This document shows positions 1 through 7,472 of a stretch of DNA of 21,669 nucleotides, one piece after another (position 1 is the stretch's first letter; every line of letters begins with the position of its first letter). The notes below the pieces were generated by a model that saw only the letters and a program-made list of their open reading frames with translations, made no database searches and was not told where the DNA came from. This DNA comes from SLLW01 sp964388615 (lineage in GTDB: Bacteria > Bacteroidota > Rhodothermia > Balneolales > Natronogracilivirgulaceae): assembly GCA_964388615.1 (NCBI GenBank), contig CAYMBG010000041.1, positions 1-21,669 of the forward strand, read 5' to 3'. A program made the position numbers and the translations under genes.

Positions 1-1163
1 TTTTCCGAGCCGGTATTACGAACGTTGTTAAATGGAATACCCAGTGGTGAAACGCCACTCAGATACAGATCATCCGCGCCGGCATCCCGAAGGAGTGCCC
101 GGGTGGTATCGTCGACCGGTGTTGCTTCCGGAACAAGCAGAAACGGGGTAGCCCACCCGGTTTTATCCATTTTATATTCCTCAAGCAGCCGATGAACCTC
201 TCCATAGTTGCCAATTCCTCCCTGTACGGTGACAAGCGGTTCCTCTTTGGCGGCCGTTTCCGGATAGTCCCAACCCATACTATCGTAAAATGAGTGGATC
301 ATGGGCTCAAAGGTCTTGCTGAGTTGAGCCTTCTTTTCACGAAATTCACTTAAAATAATGGGAAGTAACTGTCCTTCCGATGCAAAAGCGTGGCCACCAC
401 AGTTCAATCCCGATTCGATACGAAATTCCGATACCTCCAAACCTTTCTTTGCTAAAAACTTGCCTTGGATCAAGGCTGATCGGAAATCACTGACTTTTAA
501 TACAATTTTCTTCTTCAGGTTTCCTGTAGTGTCACGGTAAAAATCACGAAATTCCGCCATGTAGTTATACAACCGAGGATTGAACCCAGCCGAAAGGATG
601 ACCGAAGAGCTTAGCTTACTGCGGGCAAAACCTCGAAATGCAGCATTGGCGTCACTGAATTCGTTGCTTAAAGGCTGACCTTCATCGTTATTCAGCAACC
701 GATCCACTTTAGCCATGATGTTTACATCAATGGATCCGGGCGTCATCATCTCGGTCAGTTTTTTTTCCATACGCTCCCTTTCTATGGAGGGAGCCATCTC
801 CATCATTTGATGCCAGCCTACCTTCAAGGCAGACGTATCGGGAAGCATTGCAAAGAACCGTTCTTTGTCGTTTTCGGAGAAGAAAGGTTGTGAGCGGATG
901 TCATCGAACTTCTTTCGAACCACTTCTTCTACCGTGTTCAGATAGGCTGTTATTCTTTTCGCCCGGCCATCTTCCGCGCTTCTGGGAATACTCTGGAAAG
1001 GCAGGTCATATTCACTGGCGTAATATTTACGGATACGCTCGACCAACAGGTCATCGACGACAGAGATAACCGAATCAATTCCAAAAGGAGCTACACGAAT
1101 GGGAGTATCTATAGAGTGACCGGTTCCCATTACCGGTATGTGAAAACTATGCAGTAGTGTCAT
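1..1163 (-). CDS. Conserved hypothetical protein, C-terminus cut by window edge
   Basis: An open frame of 387 codons enters the window from the left edge and starts at an ATG at 1163 on the minus strand. I chose this ATG because the next residues (HIPVMGTGHSIDTP at about residues 8-21) look like a conserved N-terminus, and I recall similar hypothetical proteins from Bacteroidota. Other notable segments are ESGLNCGGHAFASEG around residue 270, VTVQGGIG and TPFLLVPE further on, and SPLGIPFNN near the edge. The glycine-rich GGHAF and QGGIG blocks resemble phosphate-binding loops of FMN-dependent TIM-barrel enzymes such as nitronate monooxygenases, but this is a weak resemblance and I assign no function. 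There is no signal peptide or membrane segment. The gene is transcribed divergently from rmlA. No good Shine-Dalgarno site precedes it. Confidence 0.85.
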   Translation of the reverse strand, partial: MTLLHSFHIPVMGTGHSIDTPIRVAPFGIDSVISVVDDLLVERIRKYYASEYDLPFQSIPRSAEDGRAKRITAYLNTVEEVVRKKFDDIRSQPFFSENDKERFFAMLPDTSALKVGWHQMMEMAPSIERERMEKKLTEMMTPGSIDVNIMAKVDRLLNNDEGQPLSNEFSDANAAFRGFARSKLSSSVILSAGFNPRLYNYMAEFRDFYRDTTGNLKKKIVLKVSDFRSALIQGKFLAKKGLEVSEFRIESGLNCGGHAFASEGQLLPIILSEFREKKAQLSKTFEPMIHSFYDSMGWDYPETAAKEEPLVTVQGGIGNYGEVHRLLEEYKMDKTGWATPFLLVPEATPVDDTTRALLRDAGADDLYLSGVSPLGIPFNNVRNTGSE

Positions 1164-1361
1164 GTAATAAATACCCGGTGGGTTTGTCCAACAAAATCCA
1201 CGTATAAAATTTAAATCCTAAAACTTATTACCCAAATACAGAACTATGAACGAAAAATAATAGATATTTATTTGAGATACGAATATTTATTCTATTTGCG
1301 GTTGCCATAGTCTCATACGTTTCTATAACGTTGCCGCCGGAGCAAATTGACCAGATAGAAC

Positions 1362-1469
1362 ATGGTTCATGATGCACGGTTTGGGAGAGGCGCCCATCTT
1401 ATTGCCACCAGCAATCATAACGGGGAGCCGGTTATGATTGTAAGTGATAGAATACGGGACAAGGAATAA
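1362..1469 (+). pseudogene. Possible 35-codon ORF or acyltransferase remnant
   Basis: An ATG at 1362 opens 35 codons ending in TAA at 1467-1469. The peptide begins MVHDARFGRGAHLIATSNHN and continues GEPVMIVSDRIRDKE. The run G-x-G-A-H-L-I-A-T-S-N-H-N followed by E-P-V-x-I resembles the catalytic-histidine region of hexapeptide-repeat (left-handed beta-helix) acetyltransferases, where an N-H-D/N motif precedes P-V-x-I-G. It is far too short to be such an enzyme. It may be a decayed piece of one from a polysaccharide locus, a real small protein, or chance. No ribosome binding site is evident, and the strong inverted repeat at 1412-1440 lies inside it. Confidence 0.2.
1412..1440. repeat. Perfect inverted repeat, 10-bp arms
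   Basis: The left arm CAATCATAAC (1412-1421) and right arm GTTATGATTG (1431-1440) are exact reverse complements separated by nine bases. Transcribed, this would be a stable hairpin, but no T-run follows on either strand and the neighbouring genes diverge, so a terminator role is unlikely. It could be an operator for a dimeric regulator or a leader RNA structure. Confidence 0.6.
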
Positions 1470-1483
1470 TCACGCGGACTTTA

Positions 1484-1517
1484 GGTATTGCTGTAAATAC
1501 CCTATACTGAATAGTAT
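1484..1517 (+). promoter_or_regulatory. Candidate rmlA promoter with overlapping dyads
   Basis: TTGCTG (1488-1493) and TAGTAT (1512-1517), 18 bp apart, resemble a housekeeping promoter about 45 bp before the rmlA start. Two short inverted repeats overlie it: GGTATT/AATACC (1484-1489 and 1496-1501) and ATACT/AGTAT (1504-1508 and 1513-1517). The dyads are exact, but the promoter call is only a consensus match. Bacteroidota promoters often differ from the sigma-70 consensus used here. Confidence 0.25.
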
Positions 1518-1562
1518 GATAAACACATTTGTTATTGACAACTAATTTTAATTATCTGACTG

Positions 1563-2279
1563 ATGAAAGGTATCGTTTTAGCCGGCGGGACCGGATCCCG
1601 GCTTTTTCCACTTACCAAGGTAACCAACAAGCATCTTTTGCCTGTTGGCTCCAAGCCGATGATTTACTATCCCATCGAGAAACTCATTGGAGTTGGAGTC
1701 CGGGAAATTCTGATTGTCACAGGTACCGAACATATGGGTGATGTGGTAAGTTTGCTTGGTTCGGGTAAGGATTTTGGATGTCGGTTTACCTACAAAGTAC
1801 AGGACGAGGCAGGAGGAATTGCACAGGCACTTGGATTGGCGGAAAATTTTGTCGGCGATGACTCCATGATGGTTATATTGGGCGATAATATCTTTGAAGA
1901 TGACCTTCAGGAGGCACGGTCCCGTTACCCCGGATATGGAGCAAGTATCATGCTCAAGGAGGTCGATGACCCGACACGTTACGGGGTTGTAGAGCTGGAC
2001 GGCGAACATATCGTCGGTATCCAGGAAAAACCGGAAACACCCAAATCAAACCTTTGTGTAACCGGAGTATATATCTATGATGCAAAGGTTTTTGAATATA
2101 TCCGCCATCTGAAACCTTCGGGCAGGGGAGAACTGGAGATAACAGATGTGAATAACCATTATATCGGCGAGGGACGAATGCGTTTCAGTGTCATGAAGGG
2201 GTGGTGGACAGACGCGGGTACCATGGACTCCCTGCGGAGGGCCAACGAACTGATGCATGACAAGGAGCGTGATTCATGA
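1563..2279 (+). CDS. rmlA: Glucose-1-phosphate thymidylyltransferase, short type
   Basis: This enzyme joins dTTP and glucose-1-phosphate to give dTDP-glucose and pyrophosphate, the first step of dTDP-L-rhamnose synthesis in the cytoplasm. The 238-residue protein opens with the nucleotidyltransferase signature LAGGTGSRLFPLT (residues 6-18) and has K23 in the NKHLLPV segment. It also shows LGDNIF (105-110), EKP (154-156), GELEITD (188-194) and WWTDAGT (213-219). It is about 50 residues shorter than the classical RmlA of Enterobacteria and lacks that protein's C-terminal helical part, matching the short form seen in spore-coat SpsI-like enzymes. Its ATG overlaps nothing upstream, and its last four bases overlap the rmlD start (ATGA). 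The neighbouring rmlD, rmlC and rmlB genes make the pathway assignment firm. Confidence 0.95.
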   Translation: MKGIVLAGGTGSRLFPLTKVTNKHLLPVGSKPMIYYPIEKLIGVGVREILIVTGTEHMGDVVSLLGSGKDFGCRFTYKVQDEAGGIAQALGLAENFVGDDSMMVILGDNIFEDDLQEARSRYPGYGASIMLKEVDDPTRYGVVELDGEHIVGIQEKPETPKSNLCVTGVYIYDAKVFEYIRHLKPSGRGELEITDVNNHYIGEGRMRFSVMKGWWTDAGTMDSLRRANELMHDKERDS

Positions 2280-3211
2280 ATGAAACCAGCGGGATTGGGT
2301 TGACTGACAAAACCCATTACAGATGGTTGTTATTGGGCGCCGGTGGACAGTTGGGACGTGAGTGGGAGCAGTATCTGAATAATCACGGTCAGAGGTTTAA
2401 GGCTTTTCGTAAAGATACACTGGATATTGCCGATCCAGAAAGCCTGCATGAAGTCCTGGAGGATTTCAAACCCGACATTCTGATCAATGCAGCGGCTTAT
2501 ACTGCTGTGGATCAGGCAGAGGTGGATGAAAAAGAGGCCGAAAGAATCAACAGCCTGGCTGTGGCGAATATCGCAAGGGAATGTGCGCAGCGTGGAGTGC
2601 TTTTGGTACATTACTCTACGGATTATGTTTTTCAGGGAAGTTTGAATGACCGCCGGCATTACCCGGAGGGGTATCCGGAAACAGCCCCGATAAAACCGGT
2701 TAATGTCTATGGCCGAACAAAATGGAACGGGGAACAGGCCATCCGGCATATGAGTCCACCTCATCTGATTTTGCGGGTTTCCTGGCTGTGTGGACATCAC
2801 GGGAAAAACTTTATCTATACGATGCTTCGTCTGGCTTCCGACAAAAACATCATAAAAGTTGTGGATGACCAGTACGGAACCCCGACCTTTACCGGACCAG
2901 CGGTGATCAACAGCTGTCGATTGATTGAATCAGGTTGCAGGGGCACCTATCATATCTCCTGTGACGGGGAAACCAACTGGTATGAGTTCGCTCTGGCTGT
3001 CTTTGATGAATACGAAAGGCTGGGAAACCCGCGGCAAACGAATCTGTCCATAAAACCGATTCCCACCTCCGAGTACCCGACTCGTGCTGCACGTCCGCAG
3101 TGGTCGCGTTTAGGTATCAAAAGATTGGCTGATATCGAGCGAACACGTATTTTACACTGGAGGTCGGAATTGCGTACATTCATGCAAAATCTTCCGGTTA
3201 CTGAGGAATAG
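2276..3211 (+). CDS. rmlD: dTDP-4-dehydrorhamnose reductase
   Basis: This is the last enzyme of the dTDP-L-rhamnose pathway; it reduces dTDP-4-keto-L-rhamnose with NAD(P)H. The protein has 311 residues and is an extended short-chain dehydrogenase. Its Rossmann glycine motif GAGGQLG is at 21-27, with NAAAYTAVDQAE at 71-82, STDYVF at 114-119 and the catalytic pair Y145-xxx-K149. A C-terminal RPxxSxL motif (RPQWSRL, 273-279) is typical of RmlD. The N-terminus carries about 15 extra residues before the Rossmann strand. I kept this start because its ATG forms a 4-bp overlap with the rmlA stop, a common sign of translational coupling. A 122-bp gap follows before rmlC. Confidence 0.94.
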   Translation: MNETSGIGLTDKTHYRWLLLGAGGQLGREWEQYLNNHGQRFKAFRKDTLDIADPESLHEVLEDFKPDILINAAAYTAVDQAEVDEKEAERINSLAVANIARECAQRGVLLVHYSTDYVFQGSLNDRRHYPEGYPETAPIKPVNVYGRTKWNGEQAIRHMSPPHLILRVSWLCGHHGKNFIYTMLRLASDKNIIKVVDDQYGTPTFTGPAVINSCRLIESGCRGTYHISCDGETNWYEFALAVFDEYERLGNPRQTNLSIKPIPTSEYPTRAARPQWSRLGIKRLADIERTRILHWRSELRTFMQNLPVTEE

Positions 3212-3333
3212 AGGACACAGGCTAAGCGGTCACGGTTTTGTTCGCAACCGGCTCTGTTTTTGCTTTCCGTCAGATACTACCTTGCAACATATGCGGAACA
3301 AACAATTGTAAACACCTTTTTCATAAATCCGAG

Positions 3334-3894
3334 ATGGAATTCATACCAACAGCAATCGAAGATGTCATACTGATAAAACCGAGGATTTTCGAAGATGAAC
3401 GCGGCTTCTTTACCGAAACATACCGTGTTGAACAGTTTGAAAAAGCGGGCATTCGCGAAACCTTTGTGCAGGATAATTTATCCCGTTCTGTCCGGAATAC
3501 ATTACGGGGCTTGCATTATCAAATTGAGCGGCCTCAGGCGAAACTGATTATGGTGACATCCGGTGAGATACTGGATGTCGCAGTTGACCTCAGGGAGGAT
3601 TCCCCAAGTTTTGGCAAATATGTCAGCTACCGGCTTTCAGGGGATAACAAGCATATGCTATATATACCAACGGGCTTTGCGCACGGTTTTTTTGTACTTT
3701 CTGAAGAGGCTACATTTTTATACAAGTGTAGTGATTATTATCATCCGTCCGGTGAGCGTGGAGTTTGTTGGGATGATCCGGAAATAGGTATAGAGTGGCC
3801 GTATGGAGAGCCTGTGTTGTCTGGAAAAGATAAAAAGCTTCCGTTTCTTTCGAACCTGAAACCTGAGGATATGCCCGGTTCCAAAAAAGGATAA
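3334..3894 (+). CDS. rmlC: dTDP-4-dehydrorhamnose 3,5-epimerase
   Basis: RmlC epimerises C3 and C5 of dTDP-4-keto-6-deoxyglucose. From the ATG at 3334 the protein is 186 residues, the usual family length. It starts MEFIPTAIEDVILIKPRIFEDERG, the expected N-terminal beta strand. The signature RGLHYQ (58-63) contains the catalytic histidine H61. The cupin core continues with IPTGFAHGF (111-119) and TFLYKCSDYY (127-136), which holds the active-site tyrosine Y130. An in-frame TTG at 3238 would add 32 residues (including FAFRQILPCNICGTNNC) that do not look like RmlC, so I rejected it. The gene sits between rmlD and rmlB with 122 bp and 31 bp gaps. Confidence 0.93.
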   Translation: MEFIPTAIEDVILIKPRIFEDERGFFTETYRVEQFEKAGIRETFVQDNLSRSVRNTLRGLHYQIERPQAKLIMVTSGEILDVAVDLREDSPSFGKYVSYRLSGDNKHMLYIPTGFAHGFFVLSEEATFLYKCSDYYHPSGERGVCWDDPEIGIEWPYGEPVLSGKDKKLPFLSNLKPEDMPGSKKG

Positions 3895-3925
3895 AAACAC
3901 CAATTTCAAACGAGGCTAATATAAT

Positions 3926-4927
3926 ATGAAGATCATTGTGACCGGAGGAGCTGGCTTTATCGGATCAAATCTGATCCTGCATCTGCTCTCCAACAGAGAT
4001 AACGTGTCTGTGCTGAATCTTGATAAGCTGACGTACGCCTCTGACATTAATTACCTGAAACCGGTGGTGCATAATCCATCCTATGAATTTGTAGAGGCAG
4101 ATCTGGTCGATCGGAGCACCGTGAGTAAGATCGTTCGCGACTTTGAGCCCGACGCGGTGATGCACCTGGCGGCCGAATCCCATGTCGACAACTCTATAAA
4201 AGGGCCTGAACCTTTTGTGATGTCCAATGTCATCGGAACATTCAACATTCTGGAGGAGTGCAGACAATTCTGGATGCTCGAACCGGATCATTTTGCTGAT
4301 AAACGTTTTTTGCATGTTTCCACTGATGAAGTATATGGGTCTCTTGGTCAGGATGGAGTTTTTACCGAACAAACCCCCTATGCGCCAAATTCGCCTTATT
4401 CGGCTACTAAAGCCGGAAGTGATTTTCTGGTGCGATCCTATCACAAGACATTCGGCATGAATGTGGTGACGACCAACTGCTCTAATAACTTCGGACCCCA
4501 TCAGCATGATGAGAAACTTATTCCGACGGTAATACGAAAAGCTTTGGCGCATGAGCCGATCCCTGTTTATGGCAAAGGCGAAAATGTTCGCGATTGGCTG
4601 TATGTCGTTGACCATTGCCGCGCCATGCTGGATGTTTATGAAAATGGCCGATCCGGTGAAACCTATATCGTCGGTGGACACAATGAGTGGAAAAACCTGG
4701 ATTTGGTACGGCTGCTTTGTGATTTGTTGAATGAGCAAAAAGGGGAGGGCCCCGATGGTGATTACAAAAAACTGATCTCATTTGTCACCGATCGGGCGGG
4801 TCATGATCTCCGATACGCCATTGATCCGACCAAAATCAATTCAGAGCTTGGGTGGGAGCCTCTGATGCACTTTGAAGACCAGTTACGAGAGACGGTTGCC
4901 TGGTATATCAACCGCTATGCTTTGTAG
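3926..4927 (+). CDS. rmlB: dTDP-glucose 4,6-dehydratase
   Basis: RmlB converts dTDP-glucose to dTDP-4-keto-6-deoxyglucose using tightly bound NAD+. The 333-residue protein has the dinucleotide motif GGAGFIG at 7-13, HLAAESHVDNS at 80-90, the active-site triplet T133-D134-E135 in STDEVYG, and the pair Y158-xxx-K162 in YSATK. All catalytic residues expected for the family are present. With this gene the window encodes all four dTDP-rhamnose enzymes, in the order A-D-C-B. The product sugar is normally used for O-antigen, exopolysaccharide or glycoprotein. No glycosyltransferase lies in this window, so the end use cannot be told. Confidence 0.96.
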   Translation: MKIIVTGGAGFIGSNLILHLLSNRDNVSVLNLDKLTYASDINYLKPVVHNPSYEFVEADLVDRSTVSKIVRDFEPDAVMHLAAESHVDNSIKGPEPFVMSNVIGTFNILEECRQFWMLEPDHFADKRFLHVSTDEVYGSLGQDGVFTEQTPYAPNSPYSATKAGSDFLVRSYHKTFGMNVVTTNCSNNFGPHQHDEKLIPTVIRKALAHEPIPVYGKGENVRDWLYVVDHCRAMLDVYENGRSGETYIVGGHNEWKNLDLVRLLCDLLNEQKGEGPDGDYKKLISFVTDRAGHDLRYAIDPTKINSELGWEPLMHFEDQLRETVAWYINRYAL

Positions 4928-4978
4928 TTATACAATAAAGACCAAAATCGGTTTTTGAAATTAAACAGACAGGAAGTA

Positions 4979-5458
4979 ATGAAGAGAAAATTCTGGTTGA
5001 TGAAATCCGAGCCTTATGAGTTTAGTATCGACGATCTAATCAGTCGGGAAAACGGGACCACCTACTGGGAGGGGATCCGAAATTATCAGGCACGCAACTT
5101 TATGAGGGATGAGATGCAAGTGGGAGATGGTGCGCTTTTTTACCATTCCCGGGTGAACCCGCTTGCAGTTGTAGGGACCATGAATATTGCAAGTGAACCC
5201 TATCCCGATCCTTCACAGTTTGATCCCGACTCCCGGTATTTCGATCCCAAAAGTTCGAAGGATAATCCCCGTTGGATGCTTGTCGATGTTCAATTCACAG
5301 CAAAATTTGATCCACCGGTTACCCGGGAACAGATTAAGCAGACACCGGGACTGGAAGACATGATGGTGATCCGAAAAGGCAGCCGGTTGTCGATCCAACC
5401 TGTGACGGAACAAGAGTGGATCATTATTCACGAGTTGGCCGGGGTGGAACCGAAATGA
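4979..5458 (+). CDS. EVE-domain protein (THYN1-like)
   Basis: The 159-residue protein is a single EVE domain, a PUA-like fold related to YTH domains that is thought to bind modified bases in nucleic acid. Recognisable family blocks are FWLMKSEP (residues 5-12), YWEGIRNYQARN, ALFYHSRVNP, YFDPKSS, and GSRLSIQPVTEQEW near the C-terminus. I chose ATG 4979 because AGGA lies just upstream at 4971-4974 and the protein then begins directly with the first conserved strand. An in-frame TTG at 4955 is less likely. Its stop overlaps the next start by 4 bp (ATGA), suggesting coupled translation with the dCTP deaminase. Bacterial members are often housekeeping proteins of unknown role. Confidence 0.9.
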   Translation: MKRKFWLMKSEPYEFSIDDLISRENGTTYWEGIRNYQARNFMRDEMQVGDGALFYHSRVNPLAVVGTMNIASEPYPDPSQFDPDSRYFDPKSSKDNPRWMLVDVQFTAKFDPPVTREQIKQTPGLEDMMVIRKGSRLSIQPVTEQEWIIIHELAGVEPK

Positions 5459-6654
5459 GCGAGCAAAAACATAACCCCCGGAAACCATTGACGATCCGCA
5501 CTCGCGGGATTCTGCCTATCCAGCATTTGAGGCAGCTGCATGAATTTGGCGTGATCACTTCTCACCAGGCCTATCCTATCTGTGATAATCAGTTTCAACC
5601 CAATTCCATGGATTTACGGCTGGGAGCTACGGCCTATCGGGTTCGATGCAGTTTTTTGCCGGAAAACGAGACGGTTCAAAGCAAGATGGAGCGGCTGACA
5701 CAGCATTCGCTGGATATTCGTGAAGGGGCTGTGCTGGAGCAAAATTGCACCTATCTGATTCCGTTGTTGGAAACGCTGAATTTACCACCATCCGGCCGGT
5801 ATGTCCCTTCCTCGGAAAACGGGTTATTGCATACCGAAGAAACGTTAACGGCCAAAGCCAATCCCAAGAGCAGTACCGGGCGATTGGATATTTTTACCCG
5901 TCTCATCACCGATCACTCTCACCGTTTTGAAGAGATAGCGGCCGGGTATCAGGGGCCGTTGTATCTGGAGGTAGTGCCCAAATCGTTTCCCATTCGAGTG
6001 CAGACCGGTCAACGGCTCAATCAACTGCGAATTCGTCATGGGCTGGCCATGCTCAGTGATCAGGACATATTGCATACGCATCTCAAGGATCCCATTCTTT
6101 TTGATGAACAAGGGGTCGCAATACCGGTCGATGATTTGAATGTTCGCGACGGGTTGTTTATGCGGGTCAACCTGCAGGCGCCGGATGGTGCTATTGTGGG
6201 GTACAAAGCGAAAAAACACCGGGACTTGATTGATCTGAAAAAAGAGAACCATTATTCCGTCCAAGCATTCTGGGATCCGATTTATGCGCGTAAGGATGAT
6301 TACATGATACTTGAGCCCGAAGCTTTTTACATTTTTGCTTCCAAAGAATACTGCAGGATACCTCATCATCTGGCGGCAGAGATGGTTCCTTATGACACCG
6401 GATCGGGCGAGCTACGTACGCATTATGCCGGTTTTTTTGATAGTGGCTTTGGCGGGGAGGTAACGGACGGTGGAGCCAGAGCCGTTCTGGAAGTCCGTTC
6501 ACATGATGTTCCGTTCCTGGTTGAAGATGGCCAGACTTTTTTCAGGATGGTGTTTGAGCCGAATACCGTGTTGCCGGAGGATCTTTACGGAGGTCGTTTG
6601 AACAGCAATTATCAGGGACAATCACTGAAACTGGGAAAACACTTTATGGATTAA
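5455..6654 (+). CDS. dcd: 2'-deoxycytidine 5'-triphosphate deaminase, two-domain
   Basis: This 399-residue protein belongs to the long dCTP deaminase family, which turns dCTP into dUTP to supply dTMP synthesis. It looks like a tandem duplication of the trimeric dUTPase/Dcd fold. The N-terminal half has SMDLRLG (51-57), PKSSTGR (137-143) and LYLEVVP (169-175). The C-terminal half has GSGELR (316-321), HYAGFFDSGFGG and RAVLEV (342-347). E. coli Dcd uses S111, R115 and E138. The spacing S-x3-R then E recurs in both halves here (S139/R143/E172 and S317/R321/E346), which is my alignment by eye. I took ATG 5455, which overlaps the EVE stop, rather than an in-frame upstream start at 5416. A separate dUTPase gene at 17731 would use the product. 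Confidence 0.88.
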   Translation: MSEQKHNPRKPLTIRTRGILPIQHLRQLHEFGVITSHQAYPICDNQFQPNSMDLRLGATAYRVRCSFLPENETVQSKMERLTQHSLDIREGAVLEQNCTYLIPLLETLNLPPSGRYVPSSENGLLHTEETLTAKANPKSSTGRLDIFTRLITDHSHRFEEIAAGYQGPLYLEVVPKSFPIRVQTGQRLNQLRIRHGLAMLSDQDILHTHLKDPILFDEQGVAIPVDDLNVRDGLFMRVNLQAPDGAIVGYKAKKHRDLIDLKKENHYSVQAFWDPIYARKDDYMILEPEAFYIFASKEYCRIPHHLAAEMVPYDTGSGELRTHYAGFFDSGFGGEVTDGGARAVLEVRSHDVPFLVEDGQTFFRMVFEPNTVLPEDLYGGRLNSNYQGQSLKLGKHFMD

Positions 6655-6662
6655 AAGGGCCG

Positions 6663-7376
6663 ATGGAGGAGCATTTTCTTTTCTACATACCGTCCCAGTA
6701 TATATCCGGTGAGAACGTGTTTTTTCCGGATGACGAGGTTCATCATCTGATACGCGTGCTCCGGAAAAGGGACGGCGATGTGGTCCGGGTAACGGATGGT
6801 GCCGGTAGATTACTACAGGTTCGATTGCAGGTTGTTGGGAAAAAAGAGGTTGTGGGGCATGTTCTGGAACAAACAATTATACCCCCGGAACCGGACCGCA
6901 TACTTGCGATGGGAGTCATTCGTCAACGTGACCGATTGGAGTTTGCAATTGAGAAGGCTGTTGAACTGGGGGCGACCCGGATTCTGCTGGTTCACTCCGA
7001 TCATGCGGAAAAGATGCGTTTACGGGCTTCAAGGATAGATAAAACCGTCATATCGGCCATGAAACAAAGCAAAAGATGCCATCTACCATCATGGGAAGAG
7101 CGGCATGGTTTCATGGAACTCATGTCGGATTATCGCGAAAGTCACAAAATAATTATGGCACATCCCCTCGGAGAAGAAAATGAGCGATGGCAGCCAGAAA
7201 ATACGCCTATGCTGTTGATGTCCGGGCCGGAAGGGGGGTTTTCCGGGGAAGAGGTCAGTCACGCTAAAAGTTGCGGGGCCCTTGTTGTGAGCCTTGGTAA
7301 TGCCCGTTTACGGGCTGAAACCGCGGCCTGTACATTAGTGGGACTAGCCGAATGCCGGCAAACTATAGCCGGGTGA
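6663..7376 (+). CDS. rsmE: 16S rRNA (uracil(1498)-N(3))-methyltransferase
   Basis: RsmE methylates N3 of U1498 in 16S rRNA using S-adenosylmethionine. The 237-residue protein has the N-terminal PUA-like segment with HHLIRVLR (27-34). The C-terminal SPOUT knot follows with EKAVELGAT (97-105), MKQSKRCHLP (133-142), GPEGG (188-192) and LGNARLRAETA (211-221). The last two form the SAM-binding knot. The usual E-Q-S is K-Q-S here, a small departure. An AGGG sits about 5 bases before the ATG. It starts 8 bp after the dCTP deaminase stop, so it is probably the last gene of the rml-EVE-dcd transcription unit. It converges with the protease gene on the other strand. Confidence 0.93.
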   Translation: MEEHFLFYIPSQYISGENVFFPDDEVHHLIRVLRKRDGDVVRVTDGAGRLLQVRLQVVGKKEVVGHVLEQTIIPPEPDRILAMGVIRQRDRLEFAIEKAVELGATRILLVHSDHAEKMRLRASRIDKTVISAMKQSKRCHLPSWEERHGFMELMSDYRESHKIIMAHPLGEENERWQPENTPMLLMSGPEGGFSGEEVSHAKSCGALVVSLGNARLRAETAACTLVGLAECRQTIAG

Positions 7377-7447
7377 CCTATAGCTTGCCTGACAGGCTCA
7401 GACCGGGATGCAGGATTTCAGAACATGCGCTTGTAGTGATAACAGTA

Positions 7448-7468
7448 ACAAAGAAACGAGCTCTTTGT
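7448..7468. terminator. Weak hairpin between convergent genes
   Basis: ACAAAGA (7448-7454) and TCTTTGT (7462-7468) form a 7-bp stem with a 7-base loop in the 96-bp gap between two convergent genes. Location favours a bidirectional terminator. The stem is AT-rich and only a broken T-rich stretch follows on the minus strand, so the call is weak. Confidence 0.25.
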
Positions 7469-7472
7469 CCTG

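Larger units (their letters stand above)
1164..1562. other. Divergent intergenic region with dyads
   Basis: This 399-bp gap separates two divergent genes, so it should hold promoters for both. Bases 1200-1320 are AT-rich and featureless to my reading. Bases 1325-1470 are more GC-rich and contain a short open frame and a strong inverted repeat. Bases 1484-1517 hold two small dyads next to a plausible promoter for rmlA. No RNA gene is recognisable. Confidence 0.6.

Noticed and set aside
3233..3250. Small hairpin CGGTT/AACCG between rmlD and rmlC
   Set aside because: Only five base pairs with an eight-base loop; a terminator inside this pathway operon would make little sense.
3238..3333. TTG-initiated N-terminal extension of rmlC
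   Set aside because: The 32 extra residues do not fit RmlC, and the ATG at 3334 gives the usual family length and start.
3965..4738. 257-codon open frame on the minus strand opposite rmlB
   Set aside because: rmlB has every catalytic residue in the right place, so this is an antisense shadow.
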